From assembly GCF_016629665.1 (NCBI RefSeq), contig NZ_JAEPRQ010000001.1, positions 682,001 through 746,000 on the forward strand: DNA of 64,000 nt, in the 5' to 3' direction. Both the position numbers and the translations under genes were made by a program. Under the pieces are notes generated by a model, which searched no databases, was not told where the DNA came from, and worked only from the letters and a program-made list of their open reading frames with translations. This document shows, one piece after another, positions 34,759 to 43,171 of this stretch. This DNA comes from Paracoccus caeni. GTDB lineage: Bacteria > Pseudomonadota > Alphaproteobacteria > Rhodobacterales > Rhodobacteraceae. Numbering within the stretch: position 1 is the first letter of the stretch; each line of letters begins with the position of its first letter.

Positions 34759-35457
34759 TTATTCGGAAAGTGCTGTCGCTTCCTCAGCGGCGGTCAAAGG
34801 CGCGCTTGCGCCAGCCGAGGTCAGGAAGCCGTCGAGACCGGGAATGTCGCCCGAGGCGGGCTGATAGCCGCCATCGATCTGCAAATCCGCGGCAAAGCGT
34901 TCGGCCCAGCCATCCGCGTCGCGGCAGGCAACGGCCACGCGCGCATCGCCATCGCCCGTCGTCTGGTATTCACGGCAGAACGCCCCGTCTTCCATCCGGT
35001 AAGAGGCGATCATCGTCAGATCACCCTCACCCAACGTCCGCATCTCGCCCGAGGGCAGTTCGTTCAGCGCAGCCACCTGAGCCGCGCCGATGCCGCCCTG
35101 ATCCGGGCCACGCGCCTGCCACCAGATACCGCCCGCAACGGCCAGCGCGAAAGCAGCGGCGATTGCGGTGGCAAAGGGGCGTAAGTTGAAATTCGCGGGC
35201 TTTGGCAGGGTCGCAGGACCGGCCACCTGCGCAGGCGCAACCGAGGCTGCGCGGATGCGCGCGATCAGATCTTCATCCTGCGACGATGGTTGCGCCGCCG
35301 GAATATCGGCCTGCAACATGGCGCGCGTCTTGGTGAAAAGATGCAGCCTTGCCTGCAAGGCGGGATCGGCCTCGACGGCGGCCTTCACCTCTAGCGCTTC
35401 CGCAGGCTCTAGCTCGCCATCGGCAAAGGCCATCAGGGTGTCGTCATCGATCTGCAT
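34759..35457 (-). CDS. Anti-sigma factor, partner of the ECF sigma
   Basis: 232 residues from ATG 35457 (the earlier ATG at 35496 adds 13 residues without support). The N-terminus DDDTLMAFADGELEPAEALEVKAAVEADPAL is the anti-sigma N-terminal helical motif, without the HxxxCxxC zinc ligands. A single membrane helix lies about residues 102-122 (IAAAFALAVAGGIWW) and the rest is periplasmic. It lies 51 bases downstream of the ECF sigma gene and should sequester it at the membrane until an envelope signal arrives. Confidence 0.85.
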   Translation of the reverse strand: MQIDDDTLMAFADGELEPAEALEVKAAVEADPALQARLHLFTKTRAMLQADIPAAQPSSQDEDLIARIRAASVAPAQVAGPATLPKPANFNLRPFATAIAAAFALAVAGGIWWQARGPDQGGIGAAQVAALNELPSGEMRTLGEGDLTMIASYRMEDGAFCREYQTTGDGDARVAVACRDADGWAERFAADLQIDGGYQPASGDIPGLDGFLTSAGASAPLTAAEEATALSE

Positions 35458-35508
35458 CTTCGCCTCGTGGAAACGGGTTGGGTTGTTCCCCAGCATACGG
35501 ATGGACGA

Positions 35509-36000
35509 TCATTTTATTCCCAGTTTTTCGGCAAGCGCCAGCCGTGCGCGGGACAGGCGGCTCATCACCGTGCCTTTCGGAATATCCAGCACCTCGGCGG
35601 CCTCGGCATAGCTTAGCTCTTCGATACAGACGAGATGCAGCACGTCGCGCTGTTCGGCGGGCAAGGCCTCCATCGCCTCGACCGTCGATTGCAGCATCAG
35701 CCGCGACTGGATCACCGCCTCGCCATCGGTTGAGATCACCTCGGGCATCTCGAACACATCAAGCTGCGTGCCCTGCGTGCGATTGCGCCGGGTCATGTCG
35801 ATGAAAGCGTTGCGCAGGATGCGGAAAAGCCAGGGCTCTAGCCGTGTCGAAGGATCGAAACTTGCGTGATTGGTCAGCGCCCGCTCGACCGTGATCTGGA
35901 CCAGATCGTCGGCAATATCGGCCCGCCGCGACAGCGACATTGCATATCGCCGCAGATTGGGCAGCAATGCGATCAGGGCCTCGCCAAACGCCGGAGTCAT
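35509..36000 (-). CDS. ECF-type RNA polymerase sigma factor
   Basis: 163 residues with sigma region 2 (LPNLRRYAMSLSRRADIADDLVQITVERAL, then PWLFRILRNAFIDMTRR) and region 4 (EALPAEQRDVLHLVCIEELSYAEAAEVLDIPKGTVMSRLSRAR). It is divergent from the secreted subtilase, with 97 bases between the starts. The anti-sigma gene follows directly. The pair probably controls its own promoter and perhaps the subtilase and RTX genes; no clear -35/-10 pair could be assigned by eye. Confidence 0.94.
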   Translation of the reverse strand: MTPAFGEALIALLPNLRRYAMSLSRRADIADDLVQITVERALTNHASFDPSTRLEPWLFRILRNAFIDMTRRNRTQGTQLDVFEMPEVISTDGEAVIQSRLMLQSTVEAMEALPAEQRDVLHLVCIEELSYAEAAEVLDIPKGTVMSRLSRARLALAEKLGIK

Positions 36001-36097
36001 CGTCCCTCGGAGATACTGTTAATTTTTATTCAACTGTCGGAATATTTGCACGGGGCGGCGCGTAGGAGTCCAGAACCGACCGACGGAAGGCATGCAA

Positions 36098-37486
36098 ATG
36101 TTACAAAATCGTTTTGCAACTGTCATAATTGCGGCGATGCTGCTGACCGAGCCCGGCATCGGGCCTCATGGTCCCGAGCTTGGCCGGGCAGCTTATGCCG
36201 ATGATGACGATGACGGCCCGCGTGGCTTGCTGCGCGGGTTCGGCCTTCGCATTGGCGGCGATGATGATGACGATGACGACGGCCCCACGGTCCGCCGCCA
36301 GATTCGGGTGCCCGCGCCAGCCCCCACTCCGGCTCCCGCACGGGTCGCGGCACCCTTGCCGCAGCGTGCCCCAGACGAGGTTCTGGTGCGCGGATTGTCG
36401 GATGACGAACTTGCCGGGCTTGAGCAGCAGGGTTTCTCGGTCATCCAACGCCGCGATCTGACCTCTGGCCAGCCGCTGTTCCGTCTGCGCAAGCCCGACG
36501 AATTGGACCTGCCAGCCGCCCGGCAACTGGTCCGAGAACTGGACTCGCCCGAAAGCACCGATTTCAACCACTACTATCGCAGCGAACAGGGCGAGGCCTG
36601 TCAGGGCGCGGATTGTCCCGCGCGGCAGATGATTGCGTGGCCTGCCGGTGGTGGCGGTTGCGGCGCGATGCCGCTGATCGGCATGGTCGACACCGGACTG
36701 AACGCCGATCACGCGGCCCTGTCAGGTGCGAATATCAAGGTGCACCACATTGATCCCGGCGAGAATGGCGCCCCCTCGGACCTGCTGCACGGGACCGCCG
36801 TTGCCTCTCTGCTGGTTGGTGATAGCGACAGCCGCTCGCCCGGTCTGGTGCCCGAGGCGCGGCTGATCGCGGTCGATGCTTTCCACCGCGACGGCAGCGA
36901 TCAGCGGGCGGATGCCTTTGGGCTGGTCGAGGCGCTGGATTATCTTCAGGCGCAGGATGTGCGGATCGTCAATCTGTCGCTGGCCGGTCCGCAGAACACG
37001 GCGCTCAGACGCCAGATCCGGCTGATGCACGAAGATGGCATTCTGATCGTGGCGGCGGCGGGGAATAACGGCCCCTCTGCACGGCCAGCCTATCCGGCCG
37101 CCTATGACCGGGTGGTCGCAGTGACCGCCGTCGATCGTCGGGGCGAGGTCTATCGGCGGGCGAACCGGGGCAAACATATCGATCTGGCCGCGCCGGGGGT
37201 CGAGGTCTGGACAGCCGCCTCGATCAGCGGGGCGAGGACCAAGACCGGCACCTCCTACGCCGCCCCCTTCGTGACGGCGGCGGCGGCGTTGATCCTGCAG
37301 GCGCAACCCGATCTGGAGATCGGCGAGTTACGCAAGCTGTTATCCGAAAACGCCCGCGATCTGGGCGAGGCGGGGCGCGATGACATCTTCGGTCAGGGCC
37401 TGCTGACGCCACCGGAAGTTTGCGGCAGGTCAGGTGACGAGTCTCTCGCCCCGACGCTGGTGAGGGATGGCGCTGGCGCGCCGTAG
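36098..37486 (+). CDS. Secreted S8 subtilisin-like serine protease
   Basis: 462 residues. I start at the second ATG (36098) because GGAAGG lies 7 bases before it; the first ATG (36092) is too close. A signal peptide (to about residue 33) precedes two poly-Asp tracts and a Pro/Ala linker, then a propeptide-like region (about 90-170). The subtilase domain has the triad Asp198 (GMVDTGL), His231 (LHGTAVASLL) and Ser386 (GTSYAAPF), with the oxyanion Asn in AAAGNNGP. It is divergent from the ECF sigma gene. The Asp tracts may bind calcium; that is inference. Confidence 0.92.
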   Translation: MLQNRFATVIIAAMLLTEPGIGPHGPELGRAAYADDDDDGPRGLLRGFGLRIGGDDDDDDDGPTVRRQIRVPAPAPTPAPARVAAPLPQRAPDEVLVRGLSDDELAGLEQQGFSVIQRRDLTSGQPLFRLRKPDELDLPAARQLVRELDSPESTDFNHYYRSEQGEACQGADCPARQMIAWPAGGGGCGAMPLIGMVDTGLNADHAALSGANIKVHHIDPGENGAPSDLLHGTAVASLLVGDSDSRSPGLVPEARLIAVDAFHRDGSDQRADAFGLVEALDYLQAQDVRIVNLSLAGPQNTALRRQIRLMHEDGILIVAAAGNNGPSARPAYPAAYDRVVAVTAVDRRGEVYRRANRGKHIDLAAPGVEVWTAASISGARTKTGTSYAAPFVTAAAALILQAQPDLEIGELRKLLSENARDLGEAGRDDIFGQGLLTPPEVCGRSGDESLAPTLVRDGAGAP

Positions 37487-37719
37487 AGGTGTAACAGGCG
37501 CGCAGTTTCCACGATGAAGGCAAAGCGCTTGCCCGGGATCAAAGTGCTGAAGAAGGCGCTCCGGGCAGTATACCCATCGGGCCCTTGGACGGGCGCTTCA
37601 GAGATCTTTCCGGCGACGACTCCGTTTGATGAAGCCGCACCAAAACGCGCTCGAATACGGCCTTACAGCGCCAACCTGCGATAGCGCGCTGCCGTCGACG
37701 TTGAGCCAAAGCCGCTGTT

Positions 37720-38394
37720 TCAGGTTTTTTCCACCAACCGCATCGCCTCGCGCCGGGCAAAGGGTTTCATCTTTGCGCCATGTGCCTCAAGAAACGCCCG
37801 GACCCGTTCCGCGTCCCGCTTTGACAGATCGCGCAGCCACCACGCGACCGCCTTCTGCAAGAACCAGTCCGGCTCTTGGGTAAGCTGCCCGGCCCAGCCT
37901 AAAACCCGTTCTCTGACCGCAAGATCGGCCACCTTCGGGTTGTTCATCTTTGCCCATGGCAACGTCCCGACCAAGGCCGCGCGGCGGGTCCATTTGTTCG
38001 CATGGGTCAGCCAGCCCTCGACCTGATCCAGCCGTGCGGGATCTGCCACCAGCCGCTTTTGCCCCGCGATCATCACGCTGTCCGCAATCGCCCAGCCGTC
38101 GAAATCCGGCACCCATGAGGCGATCAATCGCCATGCCTCGTCATCCGGCCGAATCCGCGCCTGCGTCAGCAGTTTCGCCGCCGCGACTCGCGCCTCGTGA
38201 ATGTCGCTGTCCCAAAGTGCCGAGGCGAGGGCCAGCCGCTGATTCAGATCTCGCTCGGCCCGCCAGCCTTGCACCAGATCGTCGATGGCGGGATTGGGCA
38301 CGCCCAGATAACGCCGCTCGGTCTTGTGATAGGCGCGCATGTCATCGGCCTTTCGGGCATCGGCAAGCGCCTCAAGTGCAGTCAGTTCGTCCAT
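37720..38394 (-). CDS. AlkD-like DNA alkylation repair protein
   Basis: 224 residues of HEAT-like repeats. The start at 38394 (MDELTALEALADARKADD) was chosen over a far-upstream frame opening that runs antisense through aroA. Features of the AlkD/DUF of DNA alkylation repair family are visible: YLGVPNPAIDDLV, SALWDSDIHEARVAAAKLL, WVPDFDGWAIADSV and a C-terminal EPDWFLQKAVAWWLRDLSKRD. AlkD glycosylases remove N3- and N7-alkyl purines without base flipping. Divergent from aroA by 115 bases. Confidence 0.87.
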   Translation of the reverse strand: MDELTALEALADARKADDMRAYHKTERRYLGVPNPAIDDLVQGWRAERDLNQRLALASALWDSDIHEARVAAAKLLTQARIRPDDEAWRLIASWVPDFDGWAIADSVMIAGQKRLVADPARLDQVEGWLTHANKWTRRAALVGTLPWAKMNNPKVADLAVRERVLGWAGQLTQEPDWFLQKAVAWWLRDLSKRDAERVRAFLEAHGAKMKPFARREAMRLVEKT

Positions 38395-38509
38395 CCGGGT
38401 CTCCTTCGCCTGCGATCTTTTAGGAAAGCCGCGGGAAAGGCTCAAGAAGATGGTGGCGGGGGGCGGATGGTAGCGGTAGAAGACGGGCGCAATCATCAGG
38501 AAATCCGCC

Positions 38510-39841
38510 ATGTCGCATTCGTCCGAACCCCGCCCGATGACCTCTCGCCGCAGCGGCCCGCTGAAAGGTGTGGCGCAGGTGCCGGGCGACAAGTCGATCA
38601 GCCATCGCGCGCTGATCCTTGGGGCGCTGTCGGTCGGTGAGACGAAGATCACCGGGCTGCTGGAGGGCGAGGATGTGCTGGACACCGCCAAGGCGATGGC
38701 GGCATTCGGTGCGCAGGTCGAGCGGCACGGACCGGGCGAATGGACCGTCAACGGCGTCGGCGTCGGCGGCTTTGCAGAGCCGGAAGGCGTGATCGATTGC
38801 GGCAATTCCGGCACCGGCGTCCGGCTGATCATGGGGGCGATGGCGACGACGGGCATCACCGCGACTTTCAGCGGCGATGCCAGCCTGTCCCGCCGCCCGA
38901 TGGCGCGTGTCACCGATCCGTTGGCACTTTTCGGGGCCGAGTTCACCGCCCGCGAAGGTGGTCGCCTTCCAATCACGGTCAAAGGCGCCGTTGATCCGGT
39001 GCCGGTCCGATACCGCACGCCGGTTGCCTCGGCGCAGATCAAATCGGCGGTGCTGCTGGCCGGACTGAACGTCCCCGGAGATACCGTGGTGATCGAGGCC
39101 GAACCGACCCGCGACCATTCCGAGCGGATGCTGGCAGGGTTCGGCGCTGATATCCGCTCTGAGACCACGGATGAAGGTCATGTCATCACCCTGAAAGGCC
39201 GGGCCGAGCTTCGCGCCCAGCCGGTCGCGGTGCCTCGCGATCCTTCCAGCGCGGCATTTCCGGTTGCGGCGGCTTTGATCGTGCCGGGCTCGGAAATCCG
39301 GGTGCCGGGGGTCAGCCGCAATCCGACGCGCGACGGGCTTTACGTGACGCTGCTGGAAATGGGGGCGGATATCGCCTTCGAGAACCCGCGCGAAGAAGGT
39401 GGTGAGCCGGTTGCCGATCTGGTGGTCCGTCACGGCCCGCTGAAGGGCGTCAGTGTCCCGGCTGAGCGGGCTTCCAGCATGATCGACGAATTTCCGATCC
39501 TGTCGGTGATCGCGGCCTATGCCGATGGTGTTACGGTGATGAACGGCGTGGCGGAATTGCGGGTCAAGGAAAGCGACCGGATCGACGCAATGGCGCGCGG
39601 GCTGGAGGCGAATGGCATCCGGGTCGAAGAGACCGATGACAGCATGACCGTCCATGGCGCGGGCAATGTACCGGGCGGCGGGACGGCGGTGACGCATCTG
39701 GACCACCGGATCGCCATGTCCTTCATGGTTCTGGGCATGGCTGCTGAAAACCCGGTCAGTGTCGATGACGGCAGCCCGATCATGACCTCTTTCCCCGACT
39801 TTCTGCCGCTGATGCAGGGTCTGGGTGCGGAACTGGGCTGA
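38510..39841 (+). CDS. aroA: 3-phosphoshikimate 1-carboxyvinyltransferase (EPSP synthase, CP4-like class)
   Basis: 443 residues, strongly resembling the class II enzyme of Agrobacterium CP4 along its length ([54 protein letters not shown]). It transfers enolpyruvate from PEP to shikimate 3-phosphate in aromatic amino acid synthesis. At the site that decides glyphosate tolerance in CP4 (Ala100), this protein has Gly101 in GNSGTG. The start at 38510 is supported by the conserved N-terminal spacing to the GDKS motif. Confidence 0.97.
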   Translation: MSHSSEPRPMTSRRSGPLKGVAQVPGDKSISHRALILGALSVGETKITGLLEGEDVLDTAKAMAAFGAQVERHGPGEWTVNGVGVGGFAEPEGVIDCGNSGTGVRLIMGAMATTGITATFSGDASLSRRPMARVTDPLALFGAEFTAREGGRLPITVKGAVDPVPVRYRTPVASAQIKSAVLLAGLNVPGDTVVIEAEPTRDHSERMLAGFGADIRSETTDEGHVITLKGRAELRAQPVAVPRDPSSAAFPVAAALIVPGSEIRVPGVSRNPTRDGLYVTLLEMGADIAFENPREEGGEPVADLVVRHGPLKGVSVPAERASSMIDEFPILSVIAAYADGVTVMNGVAELRVKESDRIDAMARGLEANGIRVEETDDSMTVHGAGNVPGGGTAVTHLDHRIAMSFMVLGMAAENPVSVDDGSPIMTSFPDFLPLMQGLGAELG

Positions 39842-39924
39842 CGCGGCATTGAGTTGGCGGTTTGGGGCTCGTATTCCTTGCATGTGCAGCGAGGGGCGAG
39901 ACGCCATCGATCCCTCTCGATTAG

Positions 39925-40191
39925 GTCCTGCCAAGGATGGACTTGCCCGGTTTTGTTGGGAGCGTTTAGCTGACTTCTCGGACCTTTCGCTGGAAGGCGA
40001 TGCGGTTCTGGGAACTGGGCGATGAATGTCGCCTGACGTGACTATAGAATTCGCCGATGTACCTAGCGACAGAGCGTTGCCCGTCTGGGGGATTGCCATG
40101 CGACCGGCCAGATCAACTCGGACTTGATGGTCCTGAAGAATGTGTCCACAATCACATTGTCTTAGCCATTCCCGCAGAGCCCGAATGATCC
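39925..40191 (-). pseudogene. Remnant of an IS3-family transposase (OrfB C-terminus)
   Basis: Read on the reverse strand, the sequence gives GSFGLCGNG-stop-DNVIVDTFFRTIKSELIW, then a decayed stretch equivalent to the YI-FYN-RRRHS tail. The DN-(V/A)-x-V-(D/E)-T/S-FF-T-K-E-L-W pattern is the conserved DDE region of IS3-group integrases. At least three in-frame stops interrupt it and no OrfA or terminal repeats remain. It occupies the 535-base gap after aroA; the rest of that gap shows no gene. Confidence 0.72.
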
Positions 40192-40200
40192 GAACGAGAT

Positions 40201-40219
40201 AGTCAATACAATATTGACT
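40201..40219. repeat. Short perfect inverted repeat, AT-rich
   Basis: AGTCAATA (40201-40208), spacer CAA, then its exact reverse complement TATTGACT (40212-40219). It lies beside the IS3 remnant and 158 bases before the anchored unknown gene, so it could be an operator or a hairpin from the former element. Confidence 0.4.
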
Positions 40220-40376
40220 TGGGAGTCGTTGCTTGGCCCTTACCTTCTCGAAGGTCTGGGTGACGGAAAGGTTTGAGAGATTTCCAGTTCATCCGGAACG
40301 CCACATGAAGCAGTCGCAAGAATAGAAAAACTTCTTGCTAAGCATTCCGATCTGTCTGTGATGGAAAGCAAAAAAA

Positions 40377-41051
40377 ATGGGATCTCCGGTGAAACGAGCG
40401 AAGACCTTACCTACCAGCCTTGGTTTCGCGTTGACTGCAACGATCATGACGGTGCTTCTGGTGGGTGGACTTTCCAGCGTCAAGGATGAGCCAAGAACGC
40501 TATCCTTGAATTTTGGCGCGCACCCGGCTGTGCCGACGGTAATGCAGATGTCATTGAATGGGCGTGTTGTCGTTGAGCATTCGCAGAAAGGCCAAAATGA
40601 AAGCGGGCCGATAGAGTATGTGGATGGGCAGGGAGATGCGCTCGATTTCAAGATTGAGTGGTACGATATTCTCGACAATCAGGGATATATAGCAGCAATT
40701 CGGCTGCGTGCCTCCGATCTGTCGATTATCGGTGATACTGGTCATGCTGCCGTTAAAATCATCCTAGGGCCGGGCGCGGATGTAACTGTAACTACGACAA
40801 ACGCAAAAGCCGCCGCACTTATCAGAGAGCGACGTGGTGCAGAATTGGCCTCGGTCGCAAACGAGCCTGACATTCTTCTTGCAGAGCTTTGCGCTGATCG
40901 CCTGGCTGCTGATGATCCTATCTTGGCGGATCTGAAGCAGGATGCTGAGAGATTAAAGGACACGCAGCAGAGAGCCTATAATAAGATGAGTAGGCAAAGT
41001 TATCTTGATGAGCACGGCGTTCTTGCTCCTCGTTGCACAATCGAAGGCTGA
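40377..41051 (+). CDS. Membrane-anchored protein of unknown function
   Basis: 224 residues. A single hydrophobic helix (about residues 14-33) precedes a periplasmic-looking beta-rich region (about 40-150: VMQMSLNGRVVVEHSQ, IEWYDILDNQGYIAAIRLRASDL) and a charged helical C-terminus (about 155-215). I recognise no family. Base composition is visibly lower in GC than the flanking core genes, pointing to transfer. It sits directly before a truncated DUF2235 gene; in T6SS lipase loci that position often holds an immunity or accessory protein, but here this is only a positional guess. Confidence 0.65.
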   Translation: MGSPVKRAKTLPTSLGFALTATIMTVLLVGGLSSVKDEPRTLSLNFGAHPAVPTVMQMSLNGRVVVEHSQKGQNESGPIEYVDGQGDALDFKIEWYDILDNQGYIAAIRLRASDLSIIGDTGHAAVKIILGPGADVTVTTTNAKAAALIRERRGAELASVANEPDILLAELCADRLAADDPILADLKQDAERLKDTQQRAYNKMSRQSYLDEHGVLAPRCTIEG

Positions 41052-41122
41052 AGCATCATGCAGGGTTCGGACAAGGCTGCTATCGCGCAGAACGTGGCAC
41101 AGGCGTCAGCGCAAGAGCGGGA

Positions 41123-41443
41123 ATGGCGCCAGCGGATACGATTTCGGTCGGCTGCGAGCTCATCAGAGCGGGCATGTTCTTCGACGGAACCGGTAACTCG
41201 CGCGACCACGTACCTGTCGGTGGACGTACTTGGCATACGAATGTTGATTTGCTTCAAAGGAATTACATTAGCGCGACTTCGGTCACCCAACAGGTCGAAG
41301 GGCGGGATCGTAAGGTCAGTTTCTTTTCGATCTACAAAAGAGGGATTGGCGTAAACGCCGCCGGCGATTCCAGCGACGACAAGATCCGATGGTACGGGCT
41401 TCCCCGTGAGCCCCGAGCGCTTGGCGAAAGCGGAAGAAGTTAG
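41123..41443 (+). pseudogene. N-terminal fragment of a DUF2235 (T6SS phospholipase-type) protein
   Basis: About 107 codons. The fragment reads GCELIRAGMFFDGTGNSRDH, the FFDGTGN motif that opens DUF2235 hydrolases (the Tle family of T6SS lipases), followed by YKRGIGVNAAGDSSDD. The reading frame ends at a stop at 41441, 6 bases before the left end of the IS5-family element, so the catalytic part is missing. The true start is uncertain: ATG 41123 is in frame, while ATG 41058 opens a 21-residue stretch in another frame that may be the original N-terminus after a frameshift. Confidence 0.7.
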
Positions 41444-41452
41444 TGTCAGGGC

Positions 41453-42289
41453 TCATAACCAGAACATGACGGTTGCGGCGAGTGCGATGGCGGAGAGGAA
41501 GACTTTCGGGCATCTGTCGTATCGAGTTGCGACGCGCCGCCAATCTTTGAGCCTGCCGAACATGATCTCAATGCGGTTCCGTCGTCTGTAGCGGCGCTTG
41601 TCGTATGTGACGGGCTTGCCTCGGGACTTCCTGCCCGGGAGACAGGGCTTGCCCCCTTGTTTTTCGGGGCTTCGCGGAACCAATCCGCATCGTAACCGCG
41701 GTCTGCGAGCAGCCAGTCGGCCTTTGGCAGACTGCTCAGGAGCTCCGCCGCGCCGACGTAATCGCTGACCTGTCCGGCGGTCATGAAGAAGCGAATGGGT
41801 CGTCCGTTGGTATCAGTGACGGCATGCAGCTTGGTGTTCCGTTCTCCGGGAAAACTGTCCCCCGGACAGTTTTCTGATCCTCCGAACCCCTTGGTTCGCC
41901 CGATCAGCCGCCCACATCCCCCTTTTTCGACAGCAGGCTCGATGCTGTGCGATGGGCTTTCAGATACCCTCGCCGTGGCGCTCGAACCAATGGCGCTGCC
42001 ACGCTCGACATCGATCATGATCGTCTTGTGTTCGGCGCTCTCGGTGGCCAGGCTCACCATGATCCGGGCGAAGACACCATTGTCGCTCCAACGCTTCCAC
42101 CGGTTGTAGAGTGTCTTTGCCGGGCCGTATTCCTTCGGCGCGTCACGCCAGCGCAACCCATTGCGATTGATGAAGATTATGCCACTCAGGACGCGACGAT
42201 CATCGACGCGGGGGCTTGCCATGGCTCTTCGGAAGGAAAGGCTTGAGGCGCTCCATCTGGGCGTCGGACAGCCAGTAAAGGTTGCTCAT
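41453..42289 (-). pseudogene. Frameshifted IS5-family transposase
   Basis: The start is ATG 42289, with AAGGAG upstream (MSNLYWLSDAQMERLKPFLP). The frame changes near 42223 within a run of five C: with one C fewer the frame joins PRVDDRRVLSGIIF. It changes again near 41670 before KPCLPGRKSRGKP, ending in FLSAIALAATVMFWL. Some IS5 elements use one programmed frameshift, but two argue for decay. The conserved blocks KGGCGRLIGRTKG, NTKLHAVTD and DRGYDADWF remain. A 48-base in-frame insertion containing a palindrome separates the first two. Confidence 0.78.
41850..41874. repeat. Perfect palindrome inserted in the transposase gene
   Basis: GAAAACTGTCC (41850-41860), spacer CCC, and its exact reverse complement GGACAGTTTTC (41864-41874). 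It sits in a stretch of about 48 bases that interrupts the usual RTKG-(G)-NTKLH junction of IS5-type transposases without changing frame, adding the residues FGGSENCPGDSFPGER. It looks like a small mobile or REP-like palindromic unit that tolerates coding sequence. Confidence 0.65.
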
Positions 42290-42359
42290 CGTTCAGGTCT
42301 CCTTGCAAGGCCTGAATCATGCCAACGGTCTCAAATCAATGGGTCCTGAGCCTAGCAAG

Positions 42360-42524
42360 ATGGTAGGTCCAGAAAGCAGCCGGACCTTCAAATCGCAGTA
42401 TAACGGGCTTGTCTCGTCCTGGGCCGAACAGCACGCTGGTCAGTTGACCCCGGCGGAGTTTGGCGCGTTGCGGCAGTCTGTGGCCGAGGCCCTTTACCGT
42501 CAGCTTGATGACGTGAAGGTCTAA
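42360..42524 (+). pseudogene. Small coding fragment right of the IS
   Basis: 54 codons in one frame (MVGPESSRTFKSQYNG, then LTPAEFGALRQSVAEALYRQLDD) ending at a TAA at 42522. The coding look (Ala/Glu/Gln-rich helix, codon bias like core genes) suggests the 3' end of a gene whose 5' part was lost on the side of the IS. It is not recognisable. It could be the tail of the DUF2235 gene or of its neighbour. Confidence 0.4.
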
Positions 42525-42560
42525 AGAGGCTCGGGCTCGCTTCTGGGGGCGCTGGCCGCG

Positions 42561-42890
42561 ATGGACATCAACCTGCTTGACGAGATTGCTGCCCGGGTGG
42601 ACGTCGCCAACCCCGATCTGAGCAATCCCCTCCGCGCCTGGCTCTTACAGGAATATGCGCTTTGCGTCGGCACCCCCTGGCGCACCCGGGCGCATCGCCC
42701 GGCTTTTCGCGGCCAGTGATCCCCAAACCCTGCGCCAGATTTTCGAGGCGAGCGCCGGCCTTGCCCACAGCACGAAAAACTATCGCCCCAATCGCCGCGC
42801 GTTCAAGGATCTGGTCGCCCCCTATTTGCAAGACACGCGCGTCACGCAGGATGTGGACGGCAACAGACCCCCTGTCTCCCATCAGGATGC
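42561..42890 (+). pseudogene. Frameshifted gene remnant, unknown
   Basis: Frame one runs MDINLLDEIAARVDVANPDL to LLQEYALCVG and stops at 42717. A second frame, open from 42655, continues ARLFAASDPQTLRQIFEASAG and RPNRRAFKDLVAPYLQDTR to about 42885. Read together they make one plausible helical protein of about 105 residues with a frameshift near 42665-42690. I recognise no family. The right end runs into the inverted transposase fragment. Confidence 0.45.
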
Positions 42891-42904
42891 CCCGCAGATC
42901 CTCC

Positions 42905-43068
42905 AGGGGCAGCAGCGGCAGGTTCCTAAACCGCAATTTCATCATGCGCTGCAAGATTTTCACGCTGTTCTCGACAGCTCCTTTGTCCTGTGGCGGACCG
43001 GGGCGGGCCGGATCTCCACCCATGCCATAGTGATCTAGGAAGGCGAGATAAGTTGTTTGCAGCCTCAT
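42905..43068 (-). mobile_element. Inverted fragment of an IS21-type IstA transposase
   Basis: On the reverse strand, [18 protein letters not shown] continues into [36 protein letters not shown]-x-PxRPxxPxDKGxVE pattern is the end of the DDE domain of IstA-like integrases. It is opposite in direction to the istB gene on its right, so it is a displaced piece or comes from a second element. Both ends are abrupt. Confidence 0.55.
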
Positions 43069-43171
43069 CGATACGCCACAAGCGCTCGCGCTGCGCCGCG
43101 AGCCCAAGCCAAATGTCGGGCGCTACGACGATCTGCGGGCCCACAGCACCGGAGGCCGCCATGCGTTATGA
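43061..43171 (+). pseudogene. 3' end of istA
   Basis: 36 codons, [20 protein letters not shown] to a TGA at 43169. The REP-P-VGRYD-L ending is typical of IstA C-termini, and it overlaps the istB start as in intact IS21 elements. The rest of istA is missing; the sequence before 43061 belongs to the inverted fragment. Confidence 0.6.

Larger units (their letters stand above)
41450..42352 (-). mobile_element. IS5-family insertion sequence
   Basis: About 903 bases. The ends carry imperfect inverted repeats: GGCTCATAACC at 41450 and, on the other strand, GGCTCAGGACC ending at 42352. The interior is a reverse-strand IS5-family transposase split by frameshifts. No convincing target duplication is visible. 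The element truncates the DUF2235 gene on its left, and unrelated coding fragments begin on its right, so a deletion probably accompanied or followed insertion. Confidence 0.8.

Noticed and set aside
33844..35184. Forward open frame of 459 codons over the RTX and anti-sigma genes
   Set aside because: It is the complement of the Gly-Asp repeats of the RTX gene; repeats leave all frames open.
37487..37719. Possible gene remnant after the subtilase (reverse frame with CKAVFERVL)
   Set aside because: It weakly recalls IS5-type transposases but is too short and lacks any diagnostic block. I see no supported gene in this gap.
38395..39168. Extension of the AlkD-like protein into a 482-residue frame
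   Set aside because: The extra part is antisense to aroA; the start at 38394 gives the normal family length.
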